From contig OX328124.1 in the NCBI GenBank assembly GCA_946811695.1, positions 58,780,459 through 58,844,458 on the forward strand: a DNA stretch of 64,000 bases, read 5' to 3'. Below are positions 12,590 to 23,242 of this stretch, one piece after another. Under the pieces are notes generated by a model. That model was not told the origin of the DNA and did no database searches. It was given only the letters and a program-made list of their open reading frames with translations. The DNA comes from Gonocerus acuteangulatus. Taxonomy: Eukaryota > Arthropoda > Insecta > Hemiptera > Coreidae. The first letter of the stretch is position 1. Each line of letters begins with the position of its first letter. The position numbers were made by a program, and so were the translations under genes.

Positions 12590-12709
12590 TGGTCCTCCGG
12601 GCCGGATCTGTACCAGTATATCAAAAACACATGGTCCTCCGGGCAGAGATCTGTACCAGTAAATCATAACATGGTCCTCCGGGCAGAGATCTGTATCAGT
12701 TACATAATT
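12588..12709 (+). repeat. Three tandem copies of the PBS-containing module
   Basis: CATGGTCCTCCGGGC followed by (G/A)GATCTGTACCAGT occurs at 12588, 12630 and 12670, spaced 42 and 40 bp apart. The first copy contains the presumed primer-binding site. Confidence 0.8.
12590..12606 (+). other. BEL/Pao primer-binding site candidate
   Basis: TGGTCCTCCGGGCCGGA begins directly after the LTR with the TGG expected for pairing to a tRNA CCA end. I cannot assign the tRNA. The same module recurs twice downstream. Confidence 0.6.
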
Positions 12710-13729
12710 TTGGTAAAAAATAGTCTTATATTCAGGCAATAAAAAATATATTGATATGGATTTGTGAATTAATTGCTATAAAATATTATTATTTTCAAAT
12801 CACATCAAGTCTATACCATTTTGTATTAATTATCATGAACTAATCAGTTTAAAAATTCTCTTCATGATCCAAATCAGACTTGATCATTTCAAATGTGTTG
12901 CTTAGACTATTTTAATGTTTAAATAATTTCTATAAATGTTTGAAGACATATTTAACTCAAGTAATTGACATTAGCCCAACATGAGAACTTACATTCAATT
13001 ATATTATTAAATTATTTATATTATTGTCTCATGTTCATCTCTCAATTACCTTATAGATTTTATTCTTTATATTTTTTAATTTAATTACAATATGTTCTTC
13101 AATCATTTATTAATGATCTGGGTAGACAATAAGATTCTCATAAATATCATTTATATCTTTATTTTCTAGATATGTATCACACAGGTATTATTATTATTTC
13201 ACATAAAGTCAATTCATTTGTTATTCCACACATAAACACCTATTTAAAACACAATTCTTCTTCCACTGTGACTGATCCTCATGGTTTTCTCAAACTAGGG
13301 AGGCTTCGCTCAGCTAGCTGTTTCTCCACCTAGACTCAGTCCATAGAGGTAGTGGTTGCCAAGTAAAGTTACAGTGGCCCCGCTCTCGTGACGTCACACT
13401 CTCCTTGGTTTCTTTTCGTGACAGTCACCTTATGTATGATGTGTTTTAAATGCTTTTGATTATTTTAATGGTTTAATTGACTTTAGCTTAGCCTGTTGTA
13501 TTAATGTAGTCAATCATCTTACTCTATTTTAATGTTTCGTCTGCTCAGCCCGTTGTCTTCTCAAGTTTTATTTATTTTGTTGTTCTTATTGGTACCTGAA
13601 CATTTTCTATCTCTATTTATACCCTTGCTTCTTCCTTTTGCTCTATTGTTCTCATTCTTTTATTTGTTTGGCTAACTCCTTGCTCCGCTCCTGCTCGATC
13701 TGGTTGGCTGCTTTGTTTTTGTTTTGAAT
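12710..13729 (+). other. BEL/Pao untranslated leader
   Basis: About 1 kb between the PBS repeats and the gag-pol start. AT-rich with no long frame. It is expected to carry packaging signals, but none can be recognised. Confidence 0.5.
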
Positions 13730-16700
13730 ATGCCTGAAGATCATGAAGCTCAAAAGCGTCAAGCGACGAAATCCGCTGATTATATTAATCAAGCCAACGC
13801 ACTTGAACGCAAAATGCGCCTTTTAAAGCGCAACATCATTGGAATCGGCGACATTACATTGAACGATATCGCAGATGACGACATACGTAGCTTCGAGGCG
13901 AGGTATCTCGTCGCGAAGGAAGAGTGGGAGGAATTCTGCTGCACATGGGACAAACGCGACTCACTACATCTGCTTTTGGGAGAAAGCGATATTTTCCCTA
14001 ATAAAGATTGGGATGCGGTATACAGCAAGCTACGGTCTGAAATTATCGCTGCTAAAGCCATTCTACTCTCCCTCAAGGACCGCGACTCTTTAAGGAAAGC
14101 TGAAAAAACCGAATTGCCAACAATGACCTCCCGCGGTCCCGAGCTCGACAAGATCCCAATTCCCACATTCTCAGGTGACCTCCTACAATGGACCCACTTC
14201 AGGGACACGTTCCGCTCCATGATACACGATCGCAAATCTCTCAGCAAAATTGAGAAGTTTCATTATCTGATAGCAGCTCTCAAAGGAGAATCCGCGTCAT
14301 TAGTTTCCAATTTCACCATCGCGGATGAGTCCTACGATCAAGCTTGGGAGAAGGTAACAAAGACCTATGACAACCCTCGAGTATTAGCTCGTCTTCTAGT
14401 TCATCGCATCGTGGATTGTGAAGTTACCTCTGCCAAATCGGAACAGCAGAAATATGATAGGTTTCTTACAGGCGTTGCTGATAGTATCGAGGCCTTTAAC
14501 TCTCTCAAACTCGGGAATCCTTGCGAATTCATATTATCAACATTAGCCCTGCGCGCTCTTGACGCTGAAACGAGGAAACAATTCGAATTATCTCGAGAGT
14601 CCAGCAAGGACCTTCCGAAAACTGAGGACGTAATAACATTCATTCGCCAAAGGAAACTCGCCCTCAAGATGTCGCAGGATGTATCAGGAACAGGCTCAAG
14701 TAGTAGGTCCTCCTCGAACTCTAGCGTTAGCTGCCCCAACAGAAACTCCCCGCGGTATAAGGCGGTTTCATTTCACACCAGCAGCGATTCCTCGGATTCT
14801 CAAAGTTCTAAGTCCCGAGAAACCAGTCCTAAGCCCGTTCAATGCCTTTTTTGCCAAGGCGCCCACACCTGTGCGAAGTGCGAAAGATTTAAGAAACTTC
14901 CTGTAGAGCAACGGGCATCGATAATACGTTCTTGGAAGGTGTGTTTCAACTGTTTAAAAAAAGGGCACAGAGTAGGAAACTGCCGTTCCAAATTTCGCTG
15001 CATCTATTGCAGGAATAAACATCACTCGCTGATCCATCGAGATGATCGTGGAGTCACCAAGGATGAAGAACCAGCTCATGACAAAAGACAATCTCCAGTT
15101 GCAGACACTCAAGACAAGTCCTTCATCGGTTTTGGCTCAGCCCAGAAATCATGCTCAAGGAGCACCGTACTCCTCGGAACCGTGCGCACTTTGATTAGAG
15201 GTTCAAGAGGTGATTTCCACACCGCACATGCTCTCCTCGACTCGGGCAGTCAGAATACCTTCATGACTTCCTCTCTCGCAAAGAAGATAGGTGCTAAGAT
15301 TTGCCCTTCCAAGGTGTCCATCACAAGCCTCGCAGGATCAATCCTACCAGCGCACCTAGTGAAAGGATCCACACACTGCGTTTTACGCCCACTCGTTGGA
15401 GACAAAGAGTTAAAGGTAACACCGTTGGTAATTGACCACATTACATCTGATTTGCCCAGTATCAGCCTACCAACATCACTTTCCAGCAAGCTTATGGATT
15501 TACCCTTGGCCGATCACCAATTTGGAGAGTCTAAACCCATCGACATACTGTTAGGAGGAGATGTCTTCCATCAAATTATTTCCGGCGCATCTAAACCCTC
15601 TGACATCGATGGTTTGTCATTGTTGCCCACCACATTCGGACTCGTTGTCACCGGCACACTGACTGATCATCCCTCTAGCTCTCATCACTCATTCTTTATC
15701 GAAAGGCATCATTCAATTGAGGATGACATGAAGTTGTTTTGGGAGATCGAAGAGCCCAAACCTGTTGACCGAACCGACCCCGAAGATGCCTATTGCGAGG
15801 AATTTTACTCGAAGACACTTTCTCGAGATGACGAGGGACGATTTATAGTGAGACTGCCCTTCAAGGAAGGCGTTCCGATCGGCGACAACAGAGATATTGC
15901 ATACCACCGTTTCTACGCTCTGGAAACTAGATTCCGAAAGGATCCCGAGTTTTTTCATAAATATTCCGAATTCATGCAGGAATACAGGGACCTCGGACAT
16001 ATGTCTCCTGCAACAACTAAGTCCTTGTATCTCATCCCTCACCATGGCGTTTGGCAGGAGGGCCCCCACGGCGACATGAAGCTGAGGGTAGTTTTCGATG
16101 CGTCATGCCCTTCGTCATCAGGTTACAGTCTCAATGACGCACTCCTATCGGGACCCAAGCTACAAGAAGATTTGTGCAACATTCTGATCCGTTTTCGCCT
16201 CTATGCCATTCCTCTATGTGCGGACATGGTTAAGATGTATCGCCAAGTTGTTGTTCACGAAGAAGACAGAAAATTCCAGCACATCCTGTGGCGCGATTCA
16301 CCCAACAAGGCAATTCAGATAATGGAGCTCAATACCGTAACATATGGGCTTAAGCCAAGCGCATATCAAGCTCTTCGAACCGTAAGGCGACTTGTAGAAA
16401 TCCATGGGTCAGAATTCCCCTTAGCCGCAAGTCGCGTTTTAGAGAACTGCTACGTTGACGACCTGTGCAGCGGAGCTGACACCCTAGAAGAAGCTCTTCT
16501 ACTTCAAAACCAGTTATGCGGTTTATTCGCAAAAGGCGGATTTACCCTAAGCAAGTGGGCTTCGACCGAACCGATGCTTCTTCCTGCCAAAGAACAACAC
16601 AGCGAATCTGTAGCCATCAGAATCGACGACTCCACCAAAATATTAGGTCTACTTTGGCGCTCATCTAATGATTCCTTTTCCTATTCGGTCAAACCCCCTC

Positions 16701-18967
16701 ATCCTTGTCCGGTCACTAAACGGCACATGCTGTCGTCAATATCGCGTATCTTTGACCCACTTGGACTGCTTGCTCCTGTAGTCTTCATCGCCAAGTCATT
16801 GCTCCAAGAGGTCTGGAAAGCGAAGACCGACTGGGACGAAGAACTCCCACACGATCTCCAAGCTGCCTGGATGGAACTTACAACCGATTGGCTAGTCCTG
16901 TCTTCTATCTCGATTCCACGACACATCACTGAACCCCTAGCTGTTCGCCGCTTGGTTGGCTTCTGTGATGCATCATCAAAAGGGTACAGCGCTGCCTTGT
17001 ACTTGCACTCCATGAGCTCAGATGGCGAAGTCAAGGTCTCGCTTGTCAAAGGCAAAACCAAAGTGGCTCCTTTAAAGTTTACCTCTATCCCTCGTCTTGA
17101 ACTCTGCGGAGCTGTTCTTTTGTCTCGTCTCGTGTCCTCAGTCCCGCAGTCTATTGCCATCAGTGTGACGTGCTTCTCCGACTCTCAAGTAGTCCTCGGT
17201 TGGCTCCAAACTCCGGTTCACGAGCTCAAGGTTTTCGAAGCCAACAGAGTCTCGCAGATCACGAACGTGGTTCCTGCTCATCGTTGGCGTCACGTTTCCT
17301 CACAAGACAACCCTGCGGATCTGGCATCACGTGGCTGCTCTCCTCGCACCCTCAAGGAGACAAATTTGTGGTGGAATGGCCCTCCTTGGCTTCGAGCACA
17401 CTCAGACTGGTTGGAGTCAAATGAAGAGCAGAAAACTGTCAACTTGCTTTCTGCCGCTCGCACGGACGAGATTCATGATGATGACTGGCTCTCACGATTC
17501 TCCTCATACGACACGTTGATAAGGACCACAGCCAGAATACTCCGACTCACTTCGAGAAAATCCAAACCTCGTTCAGACGTCATATCTGCTGAAGAATACA
17601 GAGAAGCAGAGTTAAGATGTGCACGAGTCGTACAACGCTCCCGACTCCCACAACAGTTCTTCAGAAACAACCCGATAGTCCCGAAAGACTATGCCCAACT
17701 CTGTCCTTTCTTTGACGAACAGGGGATCCTCAGGGTGGGCGGAAGGTTGAAAAACTCACCCCTGGAGTTTTCAAGTAAGCACCCGATCCTTCTGCCTAAG
17801 ACATCGCACTTCACACGTCTCCTTGTTGATCATATTCACCGGACACACTACCATGCTGGAACCTCCTTGACGTTAGCGCTTTTGAGAGGAAAATTCTGGA
17901 TCCCAAAAGCAATGAAGCTGATTAGAGGCCGCATCCTCAACTGCGTCCATTGCCGGTTGTTGAGGGCAAAACCCTTAGCGCCTCTGATGGCCTCCCTTCC
18001 CAAAGAGAGGTTCTCTCAGTTCAGATCCTTTATCGAGGTCGGTGTAGACTACGCTGGTCCGTTTCTCATCAAAGAGTCCCAAAGGAGGAAAGCACCGTTA
18101 GGCAAGGCGTATCTATGCCTCTTTGTGTGTTTTGCTTCTAAAGCTCTCCACCTAGAACTTGTGTCCTCTCTCTCTACCTCAGCTTTTCTTGATGCGCTAG
18201 AGCGCTTTATCTCGAGAAGAGGCGTCCCAAATACGATCTGGTCGGATCACGGGACAAACTTCATAGGGGCGTCAAGATTTTTGAAGGACATTTATGCGTT
18301 CCAGCAGAGCATCGCGCCTGAAGTCACCAAAACCATTTCTCCCCGCGGTATCAATTGGAAATTTATCCCGCCACGTGCACCCCACTTCGGTGGCCTCTGG
18401 GAGGCCGGTGTAAAGAGTGTTAAGGGCCTCCTTGCGAGCTCAATTGGAAAACAGCAGCTTACATTCGAGGAATTGACGACCGCCCTCGCTAAAGTAGAAT
18501 TTTTGCTCAACTCCCGTCCATTATGCGCTCTAACTGAGGACGCGCAGAATTTCGAGTTCCTAACCCCCGGACATTTTTTGATCGGCGCTCCTCTTGGTTC
18601 CCTACCAGACTGTTCAACAGAGGATAAGCCGACTCACGTTCATCCTCCCCGATGGAAGGCGATAAAAGCTCAAATTACCTCCATATGGACAAGATGGCGA
18701 AAGGAATATCTCCATCATCTTCATTCTCGAACCAAGTGGAGAAAGAATCAACCCAGTATTAAAGCAGGAGACCTAGTGATCCTTGTGGAAAGAAGACCAC
18801 TTCTAGGACAATGGCCCGTAGGACGAGTCACATTCACCTACCCTGGTCGCGACGGAATCATTCGCGTTGTGGATGTCCTAACCCCCACCGGCAAGACTTC
18901 AACTAGGGCAGTTACGTCCCTTGTTCCTTTATTTCACGCTGAAACGGAAGATCGTTCAGCTAGTTGA
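13730..18967 (+). CDS. BEL/Pao gag-pol polyprotein
   Basis: A 1745-codon frame; I place the start at ATG 13730, since an upstream in-frame TTG at 13724 is not a eukaryotic start. Approximate residues from the start: gag DUF1759 from 143 (PTFSGDLLQWTHFRDTF); zinc knuckles 373-440 (CLFC, CFNCLKKGHRVGNC, CIYC); DUF1758-type aspartic protease about 501 (LLDSGSQNTF); RT with LRVVFDAS at 785 and catalytic YVDD at 908; RNase H about 1077 (GFCDASSKG); integrase zinc HIHRTHYH...CVHC about 1369; integrase DDE at VGVDYAG (1438), SDHGTNF (1505) and WEAGVKSV (1558); DUF5641 to the end. All catalytic residues I can check are present and no stop interrupts. The ORF would supply capsid, protease, reverse transcriptase and integrase. 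Confidence 0.96.
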   Translation: MPEDHEAQKRQATKSADYINQANALERKMRLLKRNIIGIGDITLNDIADDDIRSFEARYLVAKEEWEEFCCTWDKRDSLHLLLGESDIFPNKDWDAVYSKLRSEIIAAKAILLSLKDRDSLRKAEKTELPTMTSRGPELDKIPIPTFSGDLLQWTHFRDTFRSMIHDRKSLSKIEKFHYLIAALKGESASLVSNFTIADESYDQAWEKVTKTYDNPRVLARLLVHRIVDCEVTSAKSEQQKYDRFLTGVADSIEAFNSLKLGNPCEFILSTLALRALDAETRKQFELSRESSKDLPKTEDVITFIRQRKLALKMSQDVSGTGSSSRSSSNSSVSCPNRNSPRYKAVSFHTSSDSSDSQSSKSRETSPKPVQCLFCQGAHTCAKCERFKKLPVEQRASIIRSWKVCFNCLKKGHRVGNCRSKFRCIYCRNKHHSLIHRDDRGVTKDEEPAHDKRQSPVADTQDKSFIGFGSAQKSCSRSTVLLGTVRTLIRGSRGDFHTAHALLDSGSQNTFMTSSLAKKIGAKICPSKVSITSLAGSILPAHLVKGSTHCVLRPLVGDKELKVTPLVIDHITSDLPSISLPTSLSSKLMDLPLADHQFGESKPIDILLGGDVFHQIISGASKPSDIDGLSLLPTTFGLVVTGTLTDHPSSSHHSFFIERHHSIEDDMKLFWEIEEPKPVDRTDPEDAYCEEFYSKTLSRDDEGRFIVRLPFKEGVPIGDNRDIAYHRFYALETRFRKDPEFFHKYSEFMQEYRDLGHMSPATTKSLYLIPHHGVWQEGPHGDMKLRVVFDASCPSSSGYSLNDALLSGPKLQEDLCNILIRFRLYAIPLCADMVKMYRQVVVHEEDRKFQHILWRDSPNKAIQIMELNTVTYGLKPSAYQALRTVRRLVEIHGSEFPLAASRVLENCYVDDLCSGADTLEEALLLQNQLCGLFAKGGFTLSKWASTEPMLLPAKEQHSESVAIRIDDSTKILGLLWRSSNDSFSYSVKPPHPCPVTKRHMLSSISRIFDPLGLLAPVVFIAKSLLQEVWKAKTDWDEELPHDLQAAWMELTTDWLVLSSISIPRHITEPLAVRRLVGFCDASSKGYSAALYLHSMSSDGEVKVSLVKGKTKVAPLKFTSIPRLELCGAVLLSRLVSSVPQSIAISVTCFSDSQVVLGWLQTPVHELKVFEANRVSQITNVVPAHRWRHVSSQDNPADLASRGCSPRTLKETNLWWNGPPWLRAHSDWLESNEEQKTVNLLSAARTDEIHDDDWLSRFSSYDTLIRTTARILRLTSRKSKPRSDVISAEEYREAELRCARVVQRSRLPQQFFRNNPIVPKDYAQLCPFFDEQGILRVGGRLKNSPLEFSSKHPILLPKTSHFTRLLVDHIHRTHYHAGTSLTLALLRGKFWIPKAMKLIRGRILNCVHCRLLRAKPLAPLMASLPKERFSQFRSFIEVGVDYAGPFLIKESQRRKAPLGKAYLCLFVCFASKALHLELVSSLSTSAFLDALERFISRRGVPNTIWSDHGTNFIGASRFLKDIYAFQQSIAPEVTKTISPRGINWKFIPPRAPHFGGLWEAGVKSVKGLLASSIGKQQLTFEELTTALAKVEFLLNSRPLCALTEDAQNFEFLTPGHFLIGAPLGSLPDCSTEDKPTHVHPPRWKAIKAQITSIWTRWRKEYLHHLHSRTKWRKNQPSIKAGDLVILVERRPLLGQWPVGRVTFTYPGRDGIIRVVDVLTPTGKTSTRAVTSLVPLFHAETEDRSAS

Positions 18968-19261
18968 ATGTCCAAGTTTGGCTCTTTTGTTTTCGTTATT
19001 CTTCTTCATTATGGAATTTGTTTACTTTATCCTTATTTTAAACATTTTTTTTTTGGAAGTCGTTTCAATTTGTATTTGGTACACCTATTCAACGCCACAT
19101 ACATTAGAAGTTTTTTACCCTCATTATTGTATTTTGTTTATTTACTCTTTTTCATTTCTGTGTTGTTTGTAGGTTGAACCAACTTGTACGCACCCTTGTA
19201 ATATTTTCTATTTTTATTTTTTGTATTGTAAATTAGCTTAAACTAATTTAGGTGGGCGGTT
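18968..19261 (+). other. BEL/Pao 3' untranslated segment with purine tract
   Basis: T-rich stretch between the pol stop and the 3' LTR. It ends in AGGTGGGCGGT (19250-19260), the likely polypurine tract for plus-strand priming. A 69-codon hydrophobic frame starts with ATG immediately after the pol TGA; I do not consider it a proven gene. Confidence 0.6.
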
Positions 19262-19891
19262 TGTTCGCTTCACTCCGCTCATTATATGTAAGAAGTCTAC
19301 CCCGTGAGGTGCTGCCACCTAGCGGTGTGCCCGGGAACTACTTGCCCGCGGCAGTACGAACTGCACGCAAAGACAAGTTGGGAAGATATAGTCGCCTAGT
19401 CTCCAAGCAGACAAAGTGTGGAGCATTTTTTTTTTTTCTCTCCCCAAGTTTCATACACCAATTATGGAGGAGTAAACATCTAAGCCACCCAAGACGAGCG
19501 AAGGGAGCAGGAATGGTGTTGGCCAGCCCACCAGGATTGGAGAAAGAAGAAAATGCAGCACATTACAAGGCTTATACATCATGCTTAAACACATAATCGT
19601 CAAGACACCAGGTACCTTTCTTAATTTATCATTTATGAAGATCCAGCAAAACCATTCAACAGTTCAACCATCAGCAGCAACTCATCATTTATCATAATCC
19701 AAAATTTAACTAACCCAATAACAATAAATATGTTCCTGCTTTTGGCCTTACACCCCCATCTAATTAATTATATTTGCCAAAATAAATCCTGATTTTAAAT
19801 TCAACCTATGTACAAATCTCTGCAGTCCTTCACCGTCAGTGGTCCACTCTAAACCATATAAAAAATGGTAGAGTGATCACAATCGTAAACA
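19262..19891 (+). repeat. BEL/Pao 3' LTR
   Basis: Second 630-bp LTR, one base different from the 5' LTR in my reading, followed by TATAT and a (TA)n tract. Confidence 0.95.
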
Positions 19892-19955
19892 TATATATAT
19901 ATAATATATGTATATATATATATATATATATATACATATACATACATATATACTT
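19892..19955. repeat. (TA)n microsatellite flanking the BEL element
   Basis: Continuation of the TA-rich target sequence into which the BEL element inserted. Confidence 0.8.
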
Positions 19956-21027
19956 TCAAAACAGGATTTATCCAAAACACACAACTTTGCAGGGGACACA
20001 CAAAGCTAGTATAATTACAAAAAGAAATTAATATTTACGAGGTCACACTAACATTCATATCCTTGGGTTTGATGATATTTAATGAATTTCGAAAAAAAAG
20101 TGTTTGCTGTGTGAAAAAGAAAAACGTTTTGAGATAAAAAATTATATTGATGAAAAAGTGGATTTAACTAATTTTGAAAGTCATCGCCTCACCTTCAAAC
20201 AGTATATTTTTTATGTTTTTTCTATTTAGTCCCGTTCTTAGAAGCCAGTTATTAACTGTTTTATTTTCAACGTTCACATTACTAAAGTCTGAAGAGAGTG
20301 ACATTAAATAAGAAAAGAGTAAGGAATGAATGCTTTATTCTATGCCTGGTAATCACAACTTCTGTTCTGGTGTATAGGTTACTCGATGCAAGGCCACTCG
20401 GATACTCTTATATTTCACGTAATTATGCATTTTAAGAACTATACTCTTGATTTTTTATATTCTTTGTTATGTGGGCTTGAAAGAACATAATGGGGGAAAG
20501 TTAATTCGACTTAACAACAATGTTGCGTTTACTCAGGCTTGTATAGTTCTAAAAAGGGTTTGGATATTTACTTTAAGTGAATTACGTTTCTAGGTTGATT
20601 TTAAGTGGCTTCGCTAATTCCCAAGGGAGAACGATGCCTGTTTCCTCTCTTGCACAAATATCCTGCCCGTCGCGTTTACAAAACCCGACCCAATTACTTT
20701 TACCCCCGCTCCTGATTGCTTCTATTTATGCCGGTACTTACTTTTCTCAGTATTTGCCACATTCCGAGGGAATGTCGCTATTCAACATGTACTTCGAATA
20801 TTCATTGCTCCTAACTACTACATAATGAACTTATTTACCTATTCCTAATCTACCAATTGGTATAGATGTTGCAAGAAGAAACTAATAAAAATACAAACCA
20901 ACATGTTTTTATTCACACTATAAAGTCTCTATACACTATACAAAAAAAATGGTGCCACTGTGGTGTCAATAGAGGACTATTTGTCTGTTCTTGCACTGCT
21001 ATGAACAAAAATGTAACTATTTTAATT
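19956..21027. other. Unannotated sequence
   Basis: Short frames only, such as 82 codons at 20577; none is recognisable. Confidence 0.3.
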
Positions 21028-21577
21028 AAAGGCCGTAGCCGGGTAAGCATGGGTTGTCGGCCCCAGAAAGGTTTTCGCTTGAAAGGCCGTAGCCGGGTAC
21101 GCATGGGTTGTCGGCCCCAGAAAGGTTTTCGCTTGAAATTTGGAGGATCAAACTAGTCCCGTAAAAGTGGCGTAAAGCCAAATTTTCAGCACTGAATTCT
21201 CACCCCCCGTCGAATAAAAAAAAGAAAACCGAAATTCCTTTGATTATTTATATCTCAGGATTGAGTTGTCGGATCAGAATGAATAAAAAAAGAAAATACG
21301 CATCTTTCTTAAGGCTTTTAGAATAAAAATAATTCGGCTTTCGGTGACATCGCGTTCAATTGTTTTTTCGTGTTTTTATTTTTTAATTATTTTTTTTACT
21401 GAGTGTCCGTTTTGGTACAATCACCAAACTTTTTATGAAAATTCTGTTACCATTCGTGTACTACCTCAATTTTTTTCAAGACGCTCCAAGCGGTACGCCA
21501 TAGTAAAAAAAAATCGATTCTATTTTGGCATATATTATGGAAAAGCAAGAGGGTTATATATAATTGTAATTTAATAA

Positions 21578-21635
<58 letters not shown>

Positions 21636-21699
21636 TTTCGACTATGTATAAAATGTTTGTTGATAAACATTATTATTCGTATTATCAATGGATTTTTTT

Positions 21700-21740
21700 T
21701 TTATTTATTTTTTTTTACGGCGGTTCGACAGCTAGGCCAT
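21700..21740 (-). mobile_element. SINE 3'-end insertion, minus strand, in the left arm only
   Basis: The minus strand reads a TAATGGCCTAGC-type block, then GCCGT and an A-rich tail, resembling the tails at 4743 and 53409. The right arm lacks it, so it inserted after the arms formed. Confidence 0.5.
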
Positions 21741-21973
21741 TACTTCCGTTTTATCAATGGTTATTGTTTAGATTAATCCTATTATTTATTTATTTTATAC
21801 ATCGGCTTCACAACTAAGACGAATAGCAGGTAACGAAGTGTGTGATTTCTGAGTTTCACTGAATCAAGTTAATAAATAGTGTAAATAAAACAAGTAATCC
21901 TACTAAGAATCATTCCATATCTGTAATCCACTCCTTTTCTATTTAAATAAGCGAAGGTTTCTGCGTAAGAATA

Positions 21974-22162
21974 AAGGCTGATTCACGCTAGACAGTGTCG
22001 GGTCTTGGCCGGGCCACGGTGAAACAATCAGACCAGCATTTTCAATGGACTAGTTCACGCTGCACCGGGCCGTGTCCGTGTTTTATGCGTGTTTGATTGC
22101 TTCCCCGTGTCCCGGCCAGGACTCGGCCCGGACCCGACACGGTCTAGCGTGAATCGGCCTTA
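21974..22162. mobile_element. GC-rich MITE with long terminal inverted repeats, left copy
   Basis: About 189 bp with inverted ends AGGC(T/C)GATTCACGCTAGAC extending through GTGTCGGGTC. TAA lies on both sides, which fits the TWA duplication of PIF/Harbinger elements; the superfamily is inferred. A mirror copy occupies the same place in the right arm (23598-23786). Confidence 0.75.
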
Positions 22163-22526
22163 AGTCTCATCCGAGCAATATTTTAGTGCAGTTCTATAAA
22201 GTGTCATCGCGTGTTTAGTAAGCATATTCATACTTAAAATGTGGCGAATTTAAGAACAAATAATCCAAGGTGTCCTATTTGTGAAAAGCCCCCCCCCCCC
22301 CCACAGGATAGCACAGATTGTGAATCCATAGAAATCCAGAAAGAATTTCTGTGTGTATGATGCAAGTATCGCGAAAGAGGCAGTAAGTGATCCAGGAGGC
22401 TTATGCAAATTGATGGTACAGGGTGATATGTGGATCGAGGTTTTCGTCACGTAAAGGGTGATTTAGAAAATAAGGGCATTCAAGTACTAATGCCCGCCTT
22501 GAAAGGTAAACGAAAGCAATGAACAA

Positions 22527-22875
22527 CTGCTGAATCAAACGAATCTAGATTTGTAACAAAATCCGTTGGCTTGTTGAATTAGTACATGGTACGATAAAGC
22601 AAAAAATTAAGCGTCTTGATAGAAAATTAGACAATAAAATGCTTCCAAAGATTGGCATTTATTCCGAAATAGCAGATTTTCACCACAATCAGTTTGGAAA
22701 AAGATATTCATCTGATCTTGGTTACTCAGATGAAATATTGAATATGATAAAGAGGTAGATGTACGTTGGAAATACATTAGCTGGAGAGGCTAAAGCCAAC
22801 GCAAGAAACTTCCATTTGAAAGCGTAACTTTGGATGACTTAGATGATTTTCCAGAAATTCTTTCTGGACTTCTAT
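22527..22875 (+). pseudogene. ISL2EU/PIF-like DDE transposase C-terminus, degraded
   Basis: Around 22540-22870 the + strand reads, with one frameshift near 22566, a stop after NMIKR and another frameshift, the motifs RFVTK, RWLVELVHGTIKQ, LDRKLDNKMLPKIG, FGKR and KLPFESVTLDDLDDFPE. This resembles the end of Harbinger-related ISL2EU transposases, with the catalytic Glu in the WLVE motif. Roughly 110 codons survive. It is nonfunctional and lies in the spacer of the foldback. Confidence 0.65.
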
Positions 22876-22886
22876 GAATTCAGAAT

Positions 22887-23177
22887 CTAAGCTATTTTGT
22901 GGGGGGGGGGGGGGGGGGGTACTATTTCTACAGTCGAATCATCTGAGCTTGTTCCATCATCTGACGAACTCGATTCTGCCGACTTTGATTTATTATTATC
23001 ATTCTCTTCTGAATCAGGTCCTCTTCTTTTTAAACTTCTTACACGGCAACTTCCGCATATAATATCACCCACAGATACTCTTTTGCCTGAAACTTCGAAG
23101 TATTCCTCTACTTCAGCAGGCAGGTTTTTTTGGATGCACCTGGAACTTTTTTTACAAGCTTTACTCAAATAGGACAC
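22887..23177 (-). pseudogene. N-terminal zinc-binding-like fragment of a transposon protein
   Basis: A 96-codon minus-strand frame shows paired cysteines (KACKKSSRC and GDIICGSC), an acidic/serine-rich stretch (SSSSDDGTSSDD) and a poly-proline run encoded by a G tract. The Cys pattern resembles the short N-terminal domain of ISL2EU-like transposases, but I do not recognise it firmly. It points opposite to the C-terminal piece at 22527-22875, so the parent gene has been split and inverted. Confidence 0.4.
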
Positions 23178-23242
23178 CTTGGATTATTTGTTCTTAAATA
23201 CGCCACATTTTAAGTATGAATATGCTTACTAAACACGCGATG

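Larger units (their letters stand above)
11960..19891 (+). mobile_element. Complete BEL/Pao LTR retrotransposon
   Basis: A 7932-bp element with two 630-bp direct LTRs (TG...CA ends), a leader, one uninterrupted gag-pol frame, a purine-rich tract before the 3' LTR and a probable TATAT target duplication in a TA microsatellite. The LTRs differ at one base in my alignment (G at about 12191 versus A). That, with the intact frame, indicates a very recent insertion. Domain order (DUF1759, zinc knuckles, DUF1758 protease, Pao RT, RNase H, integrase, DUF5641) is diagnostic of BEL/Pao. Activity is an inference from intactness. Confidence 0.95.
21028..22526 (+). repeat. Left arm of the foldback
   Basis: Inverted match to 23243-24624 with scattered substitutions and small indels. 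It includes a duplicated terminal 55-bp unit (21028-21138), a (TA)n tract at 21582-21634, an inserted SINE tail near 21700-21740 that is absent from the right arm, and the MITE at 21974-22162. Confidence 0.82.

Noticed and set aside
22887..23177. Host zinc-finger gene
   Set aside because: It lies in the centre of a transposon-derived foldback, with a poly-proline run encoded by a homopolymer G tract; a transposon origin is more likely.
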